DNA of 64,000 bases from Oscheius dolichura (GCA_932521035.1 OW051495.1:2666001-2730000); one strand, 5' to 3'; positions 13,001 to 23,635 are shown, numbered from the stretch's first letter. The notes: a model not told the origin generated them from the sequence alone. A program made the numbers and translations.

Positions 13001-16000
13001 TACTGGTTGGATCGAGTGTAAAAGAGAGAAAAAGAAGAAGAATTGTGTCGTGGTCGAGCTCGTGTCCCTCCTCCGTGTCGTCTCTTATTTTCCCTTTATT
13101 TTCTTTTCTTATTTATCCGCTGTCAGGCCCCGAACACCCCGCTTGCCTCCCGTTCCCGTCATCCGCGACCTCAACGCAACATGAGCGTCGACAATGTGAG
13201 TCTCTCTCTCTCTCTCCCGGTTTCCCTCCGTCGCCCGGCATGTGTCTACCTTTTTTGTTTTATTTTCCTTTCTTATATCGACGGTGACACGAGAATTTCA
13301 GCTGGATTTGGACAGACTCTCGTTGGAAAGGGAGAGGATCGACTTCGAGAGGGCGAAGATGGCCGAAAGGGAACGACGACTGCTGGAGGAGGAGAGGAAA
13401 TTGAGGGAGGAGAGGGCACGAGTCGAGGCGGAGAGGAATATGCTGAAACACGAGACTGGCAGTCTACAGAATGGACGGGGAGGCAGGACTGTGGCATATG
13501 ACGCGTGAGTTACATTACTGGGAAAGAATGTGCTATTTCTTGTCGAGAAGAAATTATCTAGGCAGAACGAAATATTGTAAATCTGAACATTACACCCGCT
13601 AAATGTTCGGCTAATTGCTCTTTAGATTATGAAAGTCAGGCTAACCTTTAAAAATTTGATTCTCTGAAAATCTTTTGGACAAAGAGTAAAACAATCTTAC
13701 AGTCTCCGAAAAAGGGGATAAAAATATTTGCGGAATCCGTTCGGTGGGTAATATCATTTCTAGCTGGAGGCAAATTATCAAGGAAACATTGTACCCACAT
13801 ACAAAGGCAAAGCGAGCCATCTCCAAACTCCTTTTTTTTGCTTATTGAGAGGCCGGCAAAACTTGAAAAAAACAAATTGATCCCAAAAGATACATGGTTG
13901 AAGGTTCTTTCTCTGTTTCATTTTTCCTTTATAACCCCTTCAAGCAGACTAATCCGGTCGAACACAGCGCTCCTTCTCAGCAATTTCAGTTTCATTGAGT
14001 CGTGCTTCTTTCAACAATACGTCCTTTGTTCTAATGTCTGTACCAATAAAATCAATTCCAATTTTCAGTCCGCCCTCTGCCCAGCCTTCGCCTGCCCCAG
14101 TCCGTGCTCAACTGCCGGCCCATGCCCCCCTACCCGCCGCCCGTCCCAACCTGCCCGACCTGGATGCCCAATCTCCTCGCCAACGGGCCTTTGTTGACGA
14201 TATCATGAACCGCGGCGGCAAACTCGTCATGGCGACCTTCGACCGAGTCGCCCAGAATCCGAAGGAGTTGACCGTCAGCCGGGGAGAATATCTCGAGGTA
14301 GCCTTTCCCATTTCATCTTTTCTATTTCTTATATTCTCCAGGTTCTCGAGGACTCCAAAAATTGGTGGGAATGTCGAAACGTGCACCAGAGGGTCGGCTA
14401 CGTGCCGCACACAATACTGAGTGTTGTGCCGATGCAGGAGAGTCGCGACATTTACGGACAGCCGGTAAGTGGCAACCGGGAGAGGAGGGTGCTTGTTATC
14501 TGCCGTGTTGACAAGGGAGACAGAAGCCGCTAGGGGTTAATCGAAGACACACACTCTCAAACAAAGAGGTCAATGAGAGGAGTGACCGGGGAGAACGGGG
14601 GACCGCCTAATTCTCGAAAGTAGGATTTCTATTTTTCTGTTTTGGTCCATGTTGAAATTACCAGGAGTTCAGTCTGAACAATCTCGCCAAGCAAAGTGTA
14701 GGAAAAGACGACTTTTCTAATGTCGTCGCGTTTTTATGTTCTGGCCGTTGTTGAAATTGTAAAATTTGGAAATCGGGTAATCCTATTGCAATCTGCGTCC
14801 CGCGTGAAACGGCTTTCCTCATTAGACTAACTTTGCAGCGCAGCGTCGATTTCGTACAAGAGAAAAAGAAGCATGTTGTCGTCGGTCTCATGGGGAGTTC
14901 TCTCTAGACATTTGAATATCTCGGGCTATAGTTTTCGGCACAAACTGTCTCATTTTGCTTGGTAGAATAAGGCAAACGTCTATAATTGGAGTCAACAGAT
15001 CGATTATTTTATATTGACAGTATAAAACAACCAACAATTAAACTATTTCCAGATGCGGGAACGTGATCGTGATCGTGACCGTGATCGAGCTCCCCAGCTA
15101 AACGGCCACCACCACCCGACGTCGAGTGCCGGGACCCTCTCGCCGAAAGGTATGCTGCCCGAGGATGCGCCGCCGTACGTCAAAGAGCGCCAGGGAAAGC
15201 GTGGCGAATTCCGCTATTTCTAAGCTACCGTATCCCTCTTCTTTTTTTTGTTCCACAGCACGCTCAAAAGGAATACTAATAATAATAAGCAGCACAGCCT
15301 AATCTAATCTATCTAACATCGTCAGTACTAACCGCACGAGAGCCTTTGACTATTCAGTTCAGTTCCTCAGGGCATGACAGCCCCCTCCGTCTCGTCATAT
15401 CCGTTTTCCCTCTTTTCACTTTTCGTTCTTTTTAGTCACCAAACAGCCATTCTCTGCTTATTCTTAATCCGTCTACTCTAAAAATACGTATACACACCAC
15501 ACATTTTCCAAGTGACGCTCAATTTTTCCCTCACTTATCGTTCCGTCCAGTGCCTTCTTCCCCTTCGTGTTTCGCCCTTTGTCGTCGCATTTATGTCTCC
15601 CCCGCTCTCTCTCTCTCTCTATGTTTATATAAAGTTGAAGAAAATTAAATAAATAAATATTTTTATTGTCCTTTCTTCCTCTCTTTCCGATTAGTACTGA
15701 CGATGTAAATGATAGGAGTAGTTGGATTGACGCGCGCCCGCACCCATACAATCTCGGCAGGTGCCGTGCCAATTATCTCGGGGCGCTTCATCTTCAGTTC
15801 CTCTTGCTGCCGAGATTTTACGGGTGCGGGAGTACGAAATCTTAGAAGTAGAGCAAACAAACTTCAGAAATTTTAAAGAAATAGGGATTATTTAGCAAGG
15901 AGTACAACTTATTCGGACGCCGGGGTACAAGCCAGTGTCCAGCAGGTTGTCCACCAGCCACAGCAACAACAACAACCACAATTGGTGCAACAGCAGCCGA

Positions 16001-17056
16001 TGATGCCTTCCCAAGTTATTCATCAACCTGTAGTCCAGCAACAGCAGCCGGTCTATTCCCCTCCCCAGATGTATCAACCGGTGCAACAACAACAGCCACC
16101 ATATCCACAACCACAGCAACAATACCAACAGCCACAGTATCAACAGCCACATCAACATCAATGGCCACAACAGAATATTGTACACGTCCCAATGCCACAG
16201 GTAAGGAAGTCACTGAATTGTTCATATACAACACTACTAATCGTTTTCTAAAGGCGCTATTAGATATGCCCCGAAAACCATTTAAAAAATTAACCTAACA
16301 ATGGACCGTTTCAGCCGGTGATGCCCCACCACCAACCCCAGCAGCAGCCACACTACACCCCGCTGGCGCCCTCTGCTCCAACTCAAAACATGTTGGAGAT
16401 CCTGCGGGAGCAACAGGCCCGGGCTGCTGCCCCTCCCGTCCAGCAGCAGCCAGCTGAGCCGGCTCGTCTCCCCATCGCCAAGCCGTCTCTTTTGGTCACA
16501 ACGAGGACCAGAGAAGAGCAACAGGTTATCAACGAGCTGTCCAATACTGTGGCCGCCCTGCCCAAGGAAAATGTCAGTTTTTCTCTTATCTTTTAGAAGG
16601 AAAGAGTAATTTCAGTATTTGAGAAAGTCAGAAGAGTCCTCGAAGACTTCCCTGATTCAAGTGAATGAGCGCTCGCCACCGGGAGACATTGCCCGCTGGT
16701 TGGAGGACAAGGGCTTCTCCTACCGGGTTTTGGAACTCTTCGACGGTCAGGATGGAGCCGCCCTATTTTCCCTTAATAAAAACCACCTGATACAGGTATT
16801 TGTAGAGAATTGAGCGTTTAAAATGGCTATTTTAGGCCTGTGGACGGGACGAAGGAAGCCGTCTCTACAGCCAGATCCTGGTCCAGAAGAAGAGGAGTAA
16901 TGTGAGTCTCTCACTAATTATTTAAATAAGTGACCTGTTTAGTACCAGACAAGCACAAGTGCCGAGTTGAATGCCATCCTGAAAATGAGGAAAACCCACG
17001 TGGAAGTGACGAACACGGCGCCGGACAACGAGCCGAATCTGGCCGTCGTCTCGTAG
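10028..17056 (+). CDS. eps-8: EPS8-family actin-capping/bundling adaptor, long isoform
   Basis: EPS8 proteins cap and bundle actin filaments and scaffold signalling at microvilli and membrane ruffles. Exons: (10017)10028-10393, 10780-10897, 11450-11610, 11652-11921, 12153-12262, 12728-12917, 13127-13195, 13302-13504, 14069-14297, 14342-14464, 15053-15149, 15896-16200, 16315-16572, 16616-16795, 16836-16901, 16943-17056. All phases agree and give 952 residues from this ATG. Domains: PTB at about 10-160 (YYVEHLATF, IRKLKRLE), the EPS8 middle region (FNLLAKLKSHI), an E/R-rich coiled coil at about 429-495, SH3 at about 543-600 (ending GYVPHTIL), a Q/P-rich linker at about 650-790 and the C-terminal SAM-like effector at about 856-916 (WLEDKGF, LFSLNKNHL). 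The first exon is open upstream of its ATG, so the true start may lie further 5'. Introns carry a MITE and a hairpin. Family assignment is very secure; the N-terminus is not. Confidence 0.92.
12299..12459. mobile_element. Decayed MITE (TAGTCTGTCAAG family) in an eps-8 intron
   Basis: The left end begins TAGTCTGTCAAGAAAAACGA after a TA dinucleotide. The right end is a decayed reverse complement (gacctttgaatgtggtct...ttcttga). It matches the better-preserved element at 60700-60858, which identifies the family. TA flanks suggest a Tc1/mariner-type target. Confidence 0.65.
15053..15223 (+). CDS. eps-8: Alternative terminal exon of eps-8 (short isoform)
   Basis: The exon starting at 15053 encodes a run of alternating R and D, then LNGHHHPTSSAG. 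It can be spliced at GTATGC (15150), which joins in phase to 15896 and gives the long form. It can instead be read through to TAA at 15221-15223, adding 24 residues that end GEFRYF. Overlapping AATAAA signals at 15648-15657 supply a 3' end inside the intron. The short product would be 669 residues and lack the Q-rich linker and the effector domain. From memory, C. elegans eps-8 also makes a form without the C-terminal effector (EPS-8B), so the arrangement is probably conserved. Which form dominates cannot be seen from sequence. Confidence 0.75.
   Translation: MRERDRDRDRDRAPQLNGHHHPTSSAGTLSPKGMLPEDAPPYVKERQGKRGEFRYF
15648..15657 (+). terminator. Proximal poly(A) signals of eps-8
   Basis: Two overlapping AATAAA hexamers lie at 15648-15653 and 15652-15657, about 425 bases after the short-isoform stop codon and followed by a T-rich stretch. 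They sit within the intron of the long isoform. Confidence 0.65.
15737..15830. other. Long imperfect hairpin in the eps-8 alternative intron
   Basis: Positions 15737-15760 (starting CCCGCACCC, ending CTCGGCAG) are the reverse complement of 15807-15830 at 22 of 24 bases, separated by a 46-base loop. It lies between the proximal poly(A) signals and the exon opening at 15896. No target-site duplication is evident. It could be a small-RNA precursor, a structural element acting on processing choice, or the remnant of a foldback transposon. Confidence 0.6.
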
Positions 17057-17329
17057 CGATCTCCTCTTCCTCTCAGTCTTCCTCTCCTCCTCCTCTAGTC
17101 ACTGCCCTCTCCCCGTTTTCCTGTATATTCTAGGTCTACCCCCTCCCTTCCGTTGATGACCCCCCGTCTTTGAATACAATCCGCCGTCTCCGTCTCCTAG
17201 TCGCCTATCCCATCCGTAGAGTCAGTTAGAATCCCCGTCTCCGTCTCCTCCTCGTGCCTTCTTCTCTTTTTTTGTTATCTTCCGTTTCTTTTGCTCAAAA
17301 GAGAAAAATTTATCGACCACAAAAACACT

Positions 17330-17335
17330 AATAAA
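17330..17335 (+). terminator. Distal poly(A) signal of eps-8
   Basis: A single AATAAA lies 274 bases beyond the long-isoform stop codon, after a C/T-rich 3' UTR. Confidence 0.7.
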
Positions 17336-17392
17336 TGCTTTACTTACTTTTCGTTTCCGTTTAATCGTTATAGCTCAAAAACTGCAGTTTCT

Positions 17393-17494
17393 TTGTTTTC
17401 ATAACAGATACAAGTTCAACAGCGGCTCCAAATATAGGAGGTTCCGTTTGTTTCAAACAAATAGAAATAGACACACAGCTATTGTTTTCAGTTG
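17393..17494 (+). pseudogene. Dispersed fragment of the F-box-family locus
   Basis: About 102 bases here are nearly identical (three mismatches by eye) to 23156-23257 in the F-box-family pseudogene downstream, including the shared acceptor ttttcataacag. Flanks do not match. It is therefore a short, recent duplicate with no coding capacity of its own. Confidence 0.8.
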
Positions 17495-19197
17495 GGAAAA
17501 CGGTTGATTTTGGTCATAAAATAGCCTAGAAATGAGAGAACCAATAGAAGGAAGAAGGGGAAATGAAGGCAAAGATTACCGAAAGCCGATGGTTCAACCA
17601 TCTAATTTAGTCATTCCTTCCAATGGCGGAATGATAGATGTAAAGTATCTTCCGAGCAACATGCTTCTTCCTAGTTCCCCGCGGAATTCTCAAAACAGTT
17701 GTTGAAGCTCTTCCGCGTTGACATCAACAGGCACCGGCCGAAGGGCTGATGACCGAATAATAACAACACTGCCCCCAGTACTCTCTATCAATAGACACTG
17801 AACAATAAAAAGGTTAAAGTGGGTACATATAATCTGTAACAGAGAAGCCGAAATCAAAAGATTAAAAAAATTGGAAGTTCGTCCCTTTCCATTGGAAAAA
17901 GATGCGACTAAAGGGTTAATTCATCCTATCAAGGGGAGCCTATCGTGGACCGTTGAAAATGGACTGTAGACCAGCTATCATATCCCTATTTATCGTGGGA
18001 TATCTTCAAATTATAGCTAACAGCTACAGTAGCCAGTGCCACCCGTTGTAGCCGTTTTGTTGGGGTCTGCTTTGAGTAGCAGTGCCACCCGGAGACTGTT
18101 TATGTGTCCCTTTATCAAATGCATTACAACGACAGCAGACTTCCTTTGTTTTTCTTCCCATGTTATTCAGCTGTATCACTATATAAGTATCAGTTACCGA
18201 CTTCCGTGTCCTTCTCTTCCTTTTCTCTCTTCTTCCATTATTAGGACTTGGGGGGAGTAAGCGGCCATCCATTGATCTTTGAGTTCAAGGTGTCCATCCG
18301 TTTTCTAACATTTCTAGCTCAAAAATGCTACGTTGTAAAGTTAATAAGACCTTAATCGACCGACTTTGTTGTCCTCATTGGAATTATTCCAATATTCCTA
18401 ACCGTGGTAGAGTTGAAAAGATGAGAATTTAGTTCGGCTGAAGATAAATAACGTCTCGGAGAGGAGGAAGTAAAGCCATGGAAATTGAATGGAAGGATCA
18501 AAACTTGTTCATAAAATTGGCCTCGATGGGTTACATGGACACACAATAGAAACACAACTTATTACTACTTGTTGAAACTGTTTTCAAATTCGAATTCAGC
18601 GCGAGAAACTACCCAGGAAATAGCAAGTGACCCCTCAAAAAACAGCTGTGAAATCGATAGAAATCCATCCCCGCTACTAAATGTGATTGTTGTTCCGTTG
18701 CGCCAGCGCTTATCTTCCTCCAGCAGGGAGTGTTACAGTGCTGTTTGACTTCTGCTCCCCAGCGATCACAAAATGGTTGTTTATCGGGTGGGTCGACCCC
18801 TCCCCGTCCAGTCCCATTTATTTTCCGTCTGCGAAAGAGAAAAAGGAATCCACTGGTGGCATCTTCCCCCTCTCTTCTCGATAAAGCTCCGGAGACAGGT
18901 AAGTTTGTCTTTTCCTCTGTTTTCCAGAATCCCTCTCTCTAGGAGGAGGCCATCTTCAAGGAGATGAACCCGTAAAATGAGTACTAATTATAAATCCCTG
19001 TGTGTCTAACAGTCTTACGAGTTTCCCTAACAACAAATGAATCCTCTACGTGCATCTGTAAAGTTACTTCAGCCAGCAGCCAACTGACACCTCGGTATAG
19101 CCCCTACTAGTCAACAAAATTCCCCCCATCTTTTCATCTCGACCACAGCCAGGAACTGCCCTTCCTCTTTTCCAACGAGCGCAATATAGACTTCTTT

Positions 19198-19331
19198 CAA
19201 AAAATAGGATTACCGTACTCTCTCTGGAACCTTTCGACAAAAGAGGGGCACATTTTTTCGCCTATCGCCGCATTTTACTACGGCGTTTGGCCAAAAGGAC
19301 CCAGACAAATGTACGGTAACCCTATTTTTTG
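19198..19331. mobile_element. Small inverted-repeat element (MITE-like)
   Basis: CAAAAAATAGGATTACCGTA at 19198-19217 is matched by its reverse complement at about 19312-19331 with one mismatch, enclosing about 94 bases. No target-site duplication is clear. Size and terminal repeats fit a MITE or foldback element. Confidence 0.6.
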
Positions 19332-20040
19332 GAAAAAAAGACTTGCTCCGTCTTCCAAGGAGGGCAATATATTCGGTTGTTTAGCCTTACAAAGCAACAT
19401 TTTGATCCCTTTCCTGCTTTATTTGAATGGCAAATGTTAGAAAATAGATGGATACAGTCCATTTCCATCCGATATTTCCGAGAGTTTGTCGCTGTCCTCT
19501 ATTTTTTCCTCTGCGCAATCCAACGCTAAACATCAAAGTTGACAGTGTGACTCCTGTAGCGTATCAGACCTCTGCCCCCCGTGACATTTCCCGTGGAAAT
19601 AGATGAACACTTTGAACCTTGAGCGCGTACTTTACTCAGCACAGCCGGCTCAAACACCAGTGGACCGCAGATACTCCAACTGTCGCCTTATCGTAGAGAA
19701 TAGCGTAAACCAGCCAAGGCTCAAGGTTGGCAATAGCCACGTCTCTGCTCCTTGAAATGAAGATTAATTATTGGTCGATAGACCGCGGGGGCCCGGAAGG
19801 TTGTTGTCACCCTGTCTCCCTTGGATAAAAGCGGCGATGACTGCTGTTTTCGCTTTCTGCTCGTATTTTTCCGCGTCTTATATCCCAGTCCATCGCAATG
19901 GGCCCCCTCTCTATTAATATAACTCCATGGGGGTAAATCTTGATCTTCTCCAGCTCCTTCTCTTCTTCTTCTTGAATTTATTAAAATAGGGTATCCTAAA
20001 TAAAGAGTTTAAGGTAGTGAATACTCCGAAAAGCAGCAAA

Positions 20041-21879
20041 ATGGTATTTGTCCGTTCCATTTCCCGTCTATTGCGAGTTAAGAGCGCCGTCGCCCAGTCT
20101 GATGCTTTGGCCAATGCTCGCTCCCTCACAGCATCCGGCAAACATCAGGCCAAGGTCCTCCTCGTCCTCTACGACGTAAGTTAGAGGCTTCTACCCGCTT
20201 TATCTAGTCCAAAGGTAGAGGTTGCTGGTTAGTCGCCATTTTGGTCGATCTTTCTTTCGTTTGCACCATTTATTTTCTTTAAAAAAAGAGAAATGGTCAG
20301 TAACACAGCACCCCGTGATAGTCAGAGTAGTCGCTAACGCCTTTTCACGCTTTCAGGGCGGGGAACACTCTAAGCAGCAGCCGGGTCTCCTGGGAACGAC
20401 GGAGAACGAGCTCGGAATTCGAAAGTGGCTGGAGAGCCAGGGCCATACCCTGGTCACGACCTCCGACAAGGACAGAGAGGGATCCAAATTCGACCAGGAA
20501 CTCGTAGACGCCGAGGTCATTATCACCACTCCCTTCCACCCGGGATACCTCACCGCCGAACGACTGGCCAAGGCTAAGAAACTCAAGATCGCCGTCACTG
20601 CTGGAATCGGCTCGGATCATGTCGACCTCGACGCTGCTAACAAGACCAACGGAGGAATTACTGTAGCCGAAGTCACCGGATCGAATGTCGTCTCCGTGGC
20701 TGAACACGTCATCATGACCATGCTCACTCTGGTTCGCAACTTTGTCCCCGCTCACGACCAGGTCAGTTGTTTCCCTTTTCTAGCTACCAAAAATGGGGGT
20801 TTTCTTTCAAATTACTCTTATTTTATAAAGAAAATTTCGCTGATTTTCATTCACTAATTACCCTTCTATAGTACGCACATTTACATGCCAAAATTAAGAA
20901 TTTTAGGTGTCGATGCCCCTTTAAATCTAACAAATTTCTTTACTCTTCAAATTCAATACACTGCACACTCTAGCAAAATGTTTACACACCCGGAACCCTT
21001 CCGTTGTTTGTCCAAAGCTCCAAAGAACACCCTTGCAAAAGGCGAAAACAAAGCTCTCTGGGCATATGCCAGTCTGGGATACAAATAAGTCGAGCTGTAA
21101 ACTATAGAAATCAATCACAAGAAGTAATTCGAGTAATAATTATTTCTAGATCCGCAAGGGAGAGTGGAATGTGGCCGCCGTGGCCAAGAACGAGTTCGAC
21201 TTGGAGGGAAAAGTCGTCGGAACGGTAGCCGTCGGCCGGATTGGAGAGCGTGTCCTCCGCCGTCTGAAGCCCTTCGACTGCAAGGAACTCCTCTACTTCG
21301 ACTACAATCCCCTGTCGAAGGAGACCGAGAAGGAGATCGGCTGCCGTCGCGTGGAGAGCCTCGAGGAAATGGTCGCCCAGTGCGATATCGTCACTATCAA
21401 CTGCCCCCTCCACGAGAAGACCAAGGGACTCTTCGACAAGAAACTCATCTCCAAGATGAAGAAGGGAGCCTGGCTGGTGAACACCGCCCGCGGTGCCATT
21501 GTCGACAAGAATGCTGTGGCTGAGGCTCTGAAGTCTGGACATCTTCGTGGTAGGTTTCATATTTTTTCCCATTTATTTTTGTGGAACAGCAGAGACATCA
21601 GAGACTTATTCATTATTTACAGGTTATGGAGGAGACGTGTGGGATGTCCAGCCGGCTCCCAAGGACCATCCTCTCCGCTACGCCGAGCACCCATGGGGCG
21701 GTGGAAACGCCATGGTCCCCCACATGTCGGGAACGTCCATCGATGCCCAGATCCGCTACGCCCAGGGAACCAAGGCCATCCTGGACTCGTACTTCTCCGG
21801 CCGCGAGGACTACCGCCCCGAGGATCTGATTGTCCACAAGGGCAAGTACGCCACCAAGTCCTACGGACAGAAGCACTAA
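20041..21879 (+). CDS. NAD-dependent formate dehydrogenase, fungal type, probably mitochondrial
   Basis: The enzyme oxidises formate to CO2 and makes NADH. Exons 20041-20175, 20357-20761, 21150-21549 and 21623-21879 are all in phase and give 398 residues. Residues 1 to about 36 ([16 protein letters not shown]...) are Arg/Ser-rich with no acidic residue until later, like a mitochondrial presequence. KVLLVLYD, where the conserved enzyme starts, ends exon 1. Visible family motifs: [14 protein letters not shown] near 104-116, [13 protein letters not shown] with Asn155, the nucleotide loop AVGRIG (207-212), catalytic-site Arg294 (NTARGA), Gln323 (QPAPKDHP) and His347 (PHMSGTS). The R-Q-H spacing of 29 and 24 is that of eukaryotic formate dehydrogenases. 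Runs such as [17 protein letters not shown] recall filamentous-fungal enzymes. Three spliceosomal introns show it is a host gene, not contamination. NAD-FDH is absent from most animals, so horizontal origin from a fungus is inferred. Confidence 0.93.
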
Positions 21880-22337
21880 TTCCCGAGGCTCCTCTAATAA
21901 TTCTCTATTGTTTATATTTTCTTCTTCTTCTTCTTTTCGATCGATCCCCACCTCCTATAGCTATGGGTTTTTGCTGAAGAATTAGCGTCTGCGATGTGTA
22001 ATTGTCAGTAATTTTTTTTAAACTGTCCTCTAATATTTTGTATATAAACGTAAATTAGTCAGGGGAAAGATTTTTCTACTGTTCGAAGAAACAATATTGA
22101 CAGATGCAGATCGGCTTCCTCGCAAGATATATGAAAGAGGAAGCCGTGGGGAGAGGGAGCGGGAGGTTGTACCGTTCTCTATTCATTTAACGTCCTTTCC
22201 TGATAGTCGTCAGGACCGCGTCTCTGTCTGTAGACGCGTACAGATCCCCCAAAAAGAAATCAATAACCCTTTCGCTTTCCCTTTCTGCTCAAAACTCGAG
22301 AAAGCCATTTCGTAGTCAGTTATCTTATTTCAAATTA
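21880..22337. other. 3' region of formate dehydrogenase and spacer
   Basis: Contains a T/C-rich 3' UTR after the stop at 21877-21879. No canonical AATAAA is present; AT-rich variants occur near 22030-22045. No coding exon is seen before the degraded F-box gene begins. Confidence 0.5.
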
Positions 22338-23398
22338 ATGGCATTTTCCCTTTCCCGACTTCCTCTGCCCCTACTAGACGGAGTTATATCAAAGGTATCC
22401 TCTCCTCTTCAATCAATCAAAAGCCTACTTCAGTTGTGATGGAGAAGCTACCTCCGTATGCAACAGACCTGCCGTGGAATGAAAGATCTCCCGCACCAAT
22501 CGCAATATAAAAACGCATGTGTACAAAGAACTCCATCGAAATCTAAAAGAAACAGTGATCAAGAAAGATGACGGCTCTTCTTTGTCCGAGTTCAGTTACA
22601 CTTGGTTCTTATTCCAGACAATTACCCCGTCGTCGACATAGAATCTCTCTACGGGGTTCAGTTTGTATCTATTATTACTCCACCAGGTTGATCCATTCTT
22701 CTTTCCCTCAAGTGCACTGTTCAGAGGACAAAGACGCCTTCGAATTGTACTGTAACCTCATGAGAAAATACCGTATCACGTGCGAACACCTGAAATTTAC
22801 GTGGGAAAGCCTCAGCGGAGAACAATGTCTAGAGCTGTTGAACATTTTAAAGCCTCGGCGAGTTGACATGTTCAGTGAGGATTCGCTACAACTTGAAGCG
22901 CTTGCCCAAGCGAAAATACGGGTTCTCATTCTTGAAATTCGTATTATAAAACTCGTTTAGATAGACGTAGATGTCAGCGCCCATCCGGGTGATGTTCTCT
23001 CTGCAATGAAAGCTTTACTTCCCAGCTATCAGAGAGTTAGAATAAGCACGAGGGCAGGAAAGGGATTCCGGACAGACGGCTACAGTCCGGAAGAGTACTT
23101 ACTACTTTCTGTCTGTTTTCCCAAGTTCGTCATTGTTAGAAAACAGCTGTTTAATTGTTTTCATAACAGATACAAGTTCAACAGCGGCTCCAAATACAGG
23201 AGGCTCCGTTTGTTTCAAACAAATAGAAATAGACACCCAGCTATTGTTTTCAGTTTCGAGGCAGTTCCAAATGATTTTTCTGGCACAATACATATACATA
23301 TAGTTATAGAAAGAATAGGGAAGAAAGGAGAAGAAGCAGCGATTCTTTCAACCGTATTATTTAGCCATTGCTCTGTTATCGTTAGAGGATTGCCATAA
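22338..23398 (+). pseudogene. F-box-family pseudogene (paralogue of the gene at 31360)
   Basis: It follows the exon plan of the intact gene at 31360-32403. 22338-22394 encodes MAFSLSRLPLPLLDGVISK, followed by 22434-22686, 22725-22921 and 22961-23110, with a poorly matched last exon from about 23170. Exon 2 reads TTG TGA where the paralogue has TTG TTT, so a stop at 22437-22439 breaks the protein inside the F-box. The reading after it is also scrambled for about 40 codons. Later exons keep open, conserved readings (FELYCNLMRKYRIT, EQCLELLNILKPRRVDMFSE, HPGDVLSAMKALLPSY), so inactivation may be recent, or transcription may begin inside. F-box proteins recruit substrates to SCF ubiquitin ligases. 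The last exon also occurs, nearly unchanged, at 17393-17494. Confidence 0.75.
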
Positions 23399-23609
23399 AT
23401 ATCGCAAAAATTGCAGTTTTAGAAGTAGACTATTTCGAATAATTCGAAGAAAAGCAAAAAAAATGGGAAATAAAACTGCTAGCCTATCGATGTCGTTTTG
23501 CTTGTTATCGTGTTATGCCTACACGTTTTCCTGGTTTCTCCAATTATTCCAAAAATATCGTGACGCTGATCCGTTTGCCCAGCTGGTGGTTCACCCTCAA
23601 AGGCGGAAG

Positions 23610-23635
23610 TATAAAAGCCGGCGGCCGGTATAAAA
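23610..23635 (+). promoter_or_regulatory. Tandem TATA boxes of the secreted peptide gene
   Basis: TATAAAA occurs at 23610-23616 and again at 23629-23635 in GC-rich context. The second lies 37 bases upstream of the ATG at 23672, implying a very short 5' UTR beginning near 23655-23665. Confidence 0.7.

Larger units (their letters stand above)
17341..20040. other. Intergenic region between eps-8 and formate dehydrogenase
   Basis: No coding exon is supported. It holds a ~100-base duplicate of an F-box-family fragment (17393-17494) and a 134-base inverted-repeat element (19198-19331). A minor duplication of agtgccacccg lies near 18031-18092. The 3' part should contain the formate dehydrogenase promoter, but no clear TATA box stands out. 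Confidence 0.5.

Noticed and set aside
20762-21149. Possible extra exon inside formate dehydrogenase intron 2 (open frame 20885-21088)
   Set aside because: Exons on either side join in phase and align without a gap to the family (AHDQ then [10 protein letters not shown]), so no insertion is needed.
22437-22439. TGA in the F-box pseudogene as a recoded codon
   Set aside because: No supporting structure was found, and the following ~40 codons are also diverged from the intact paralogue, so a disabling mutation is simpler.
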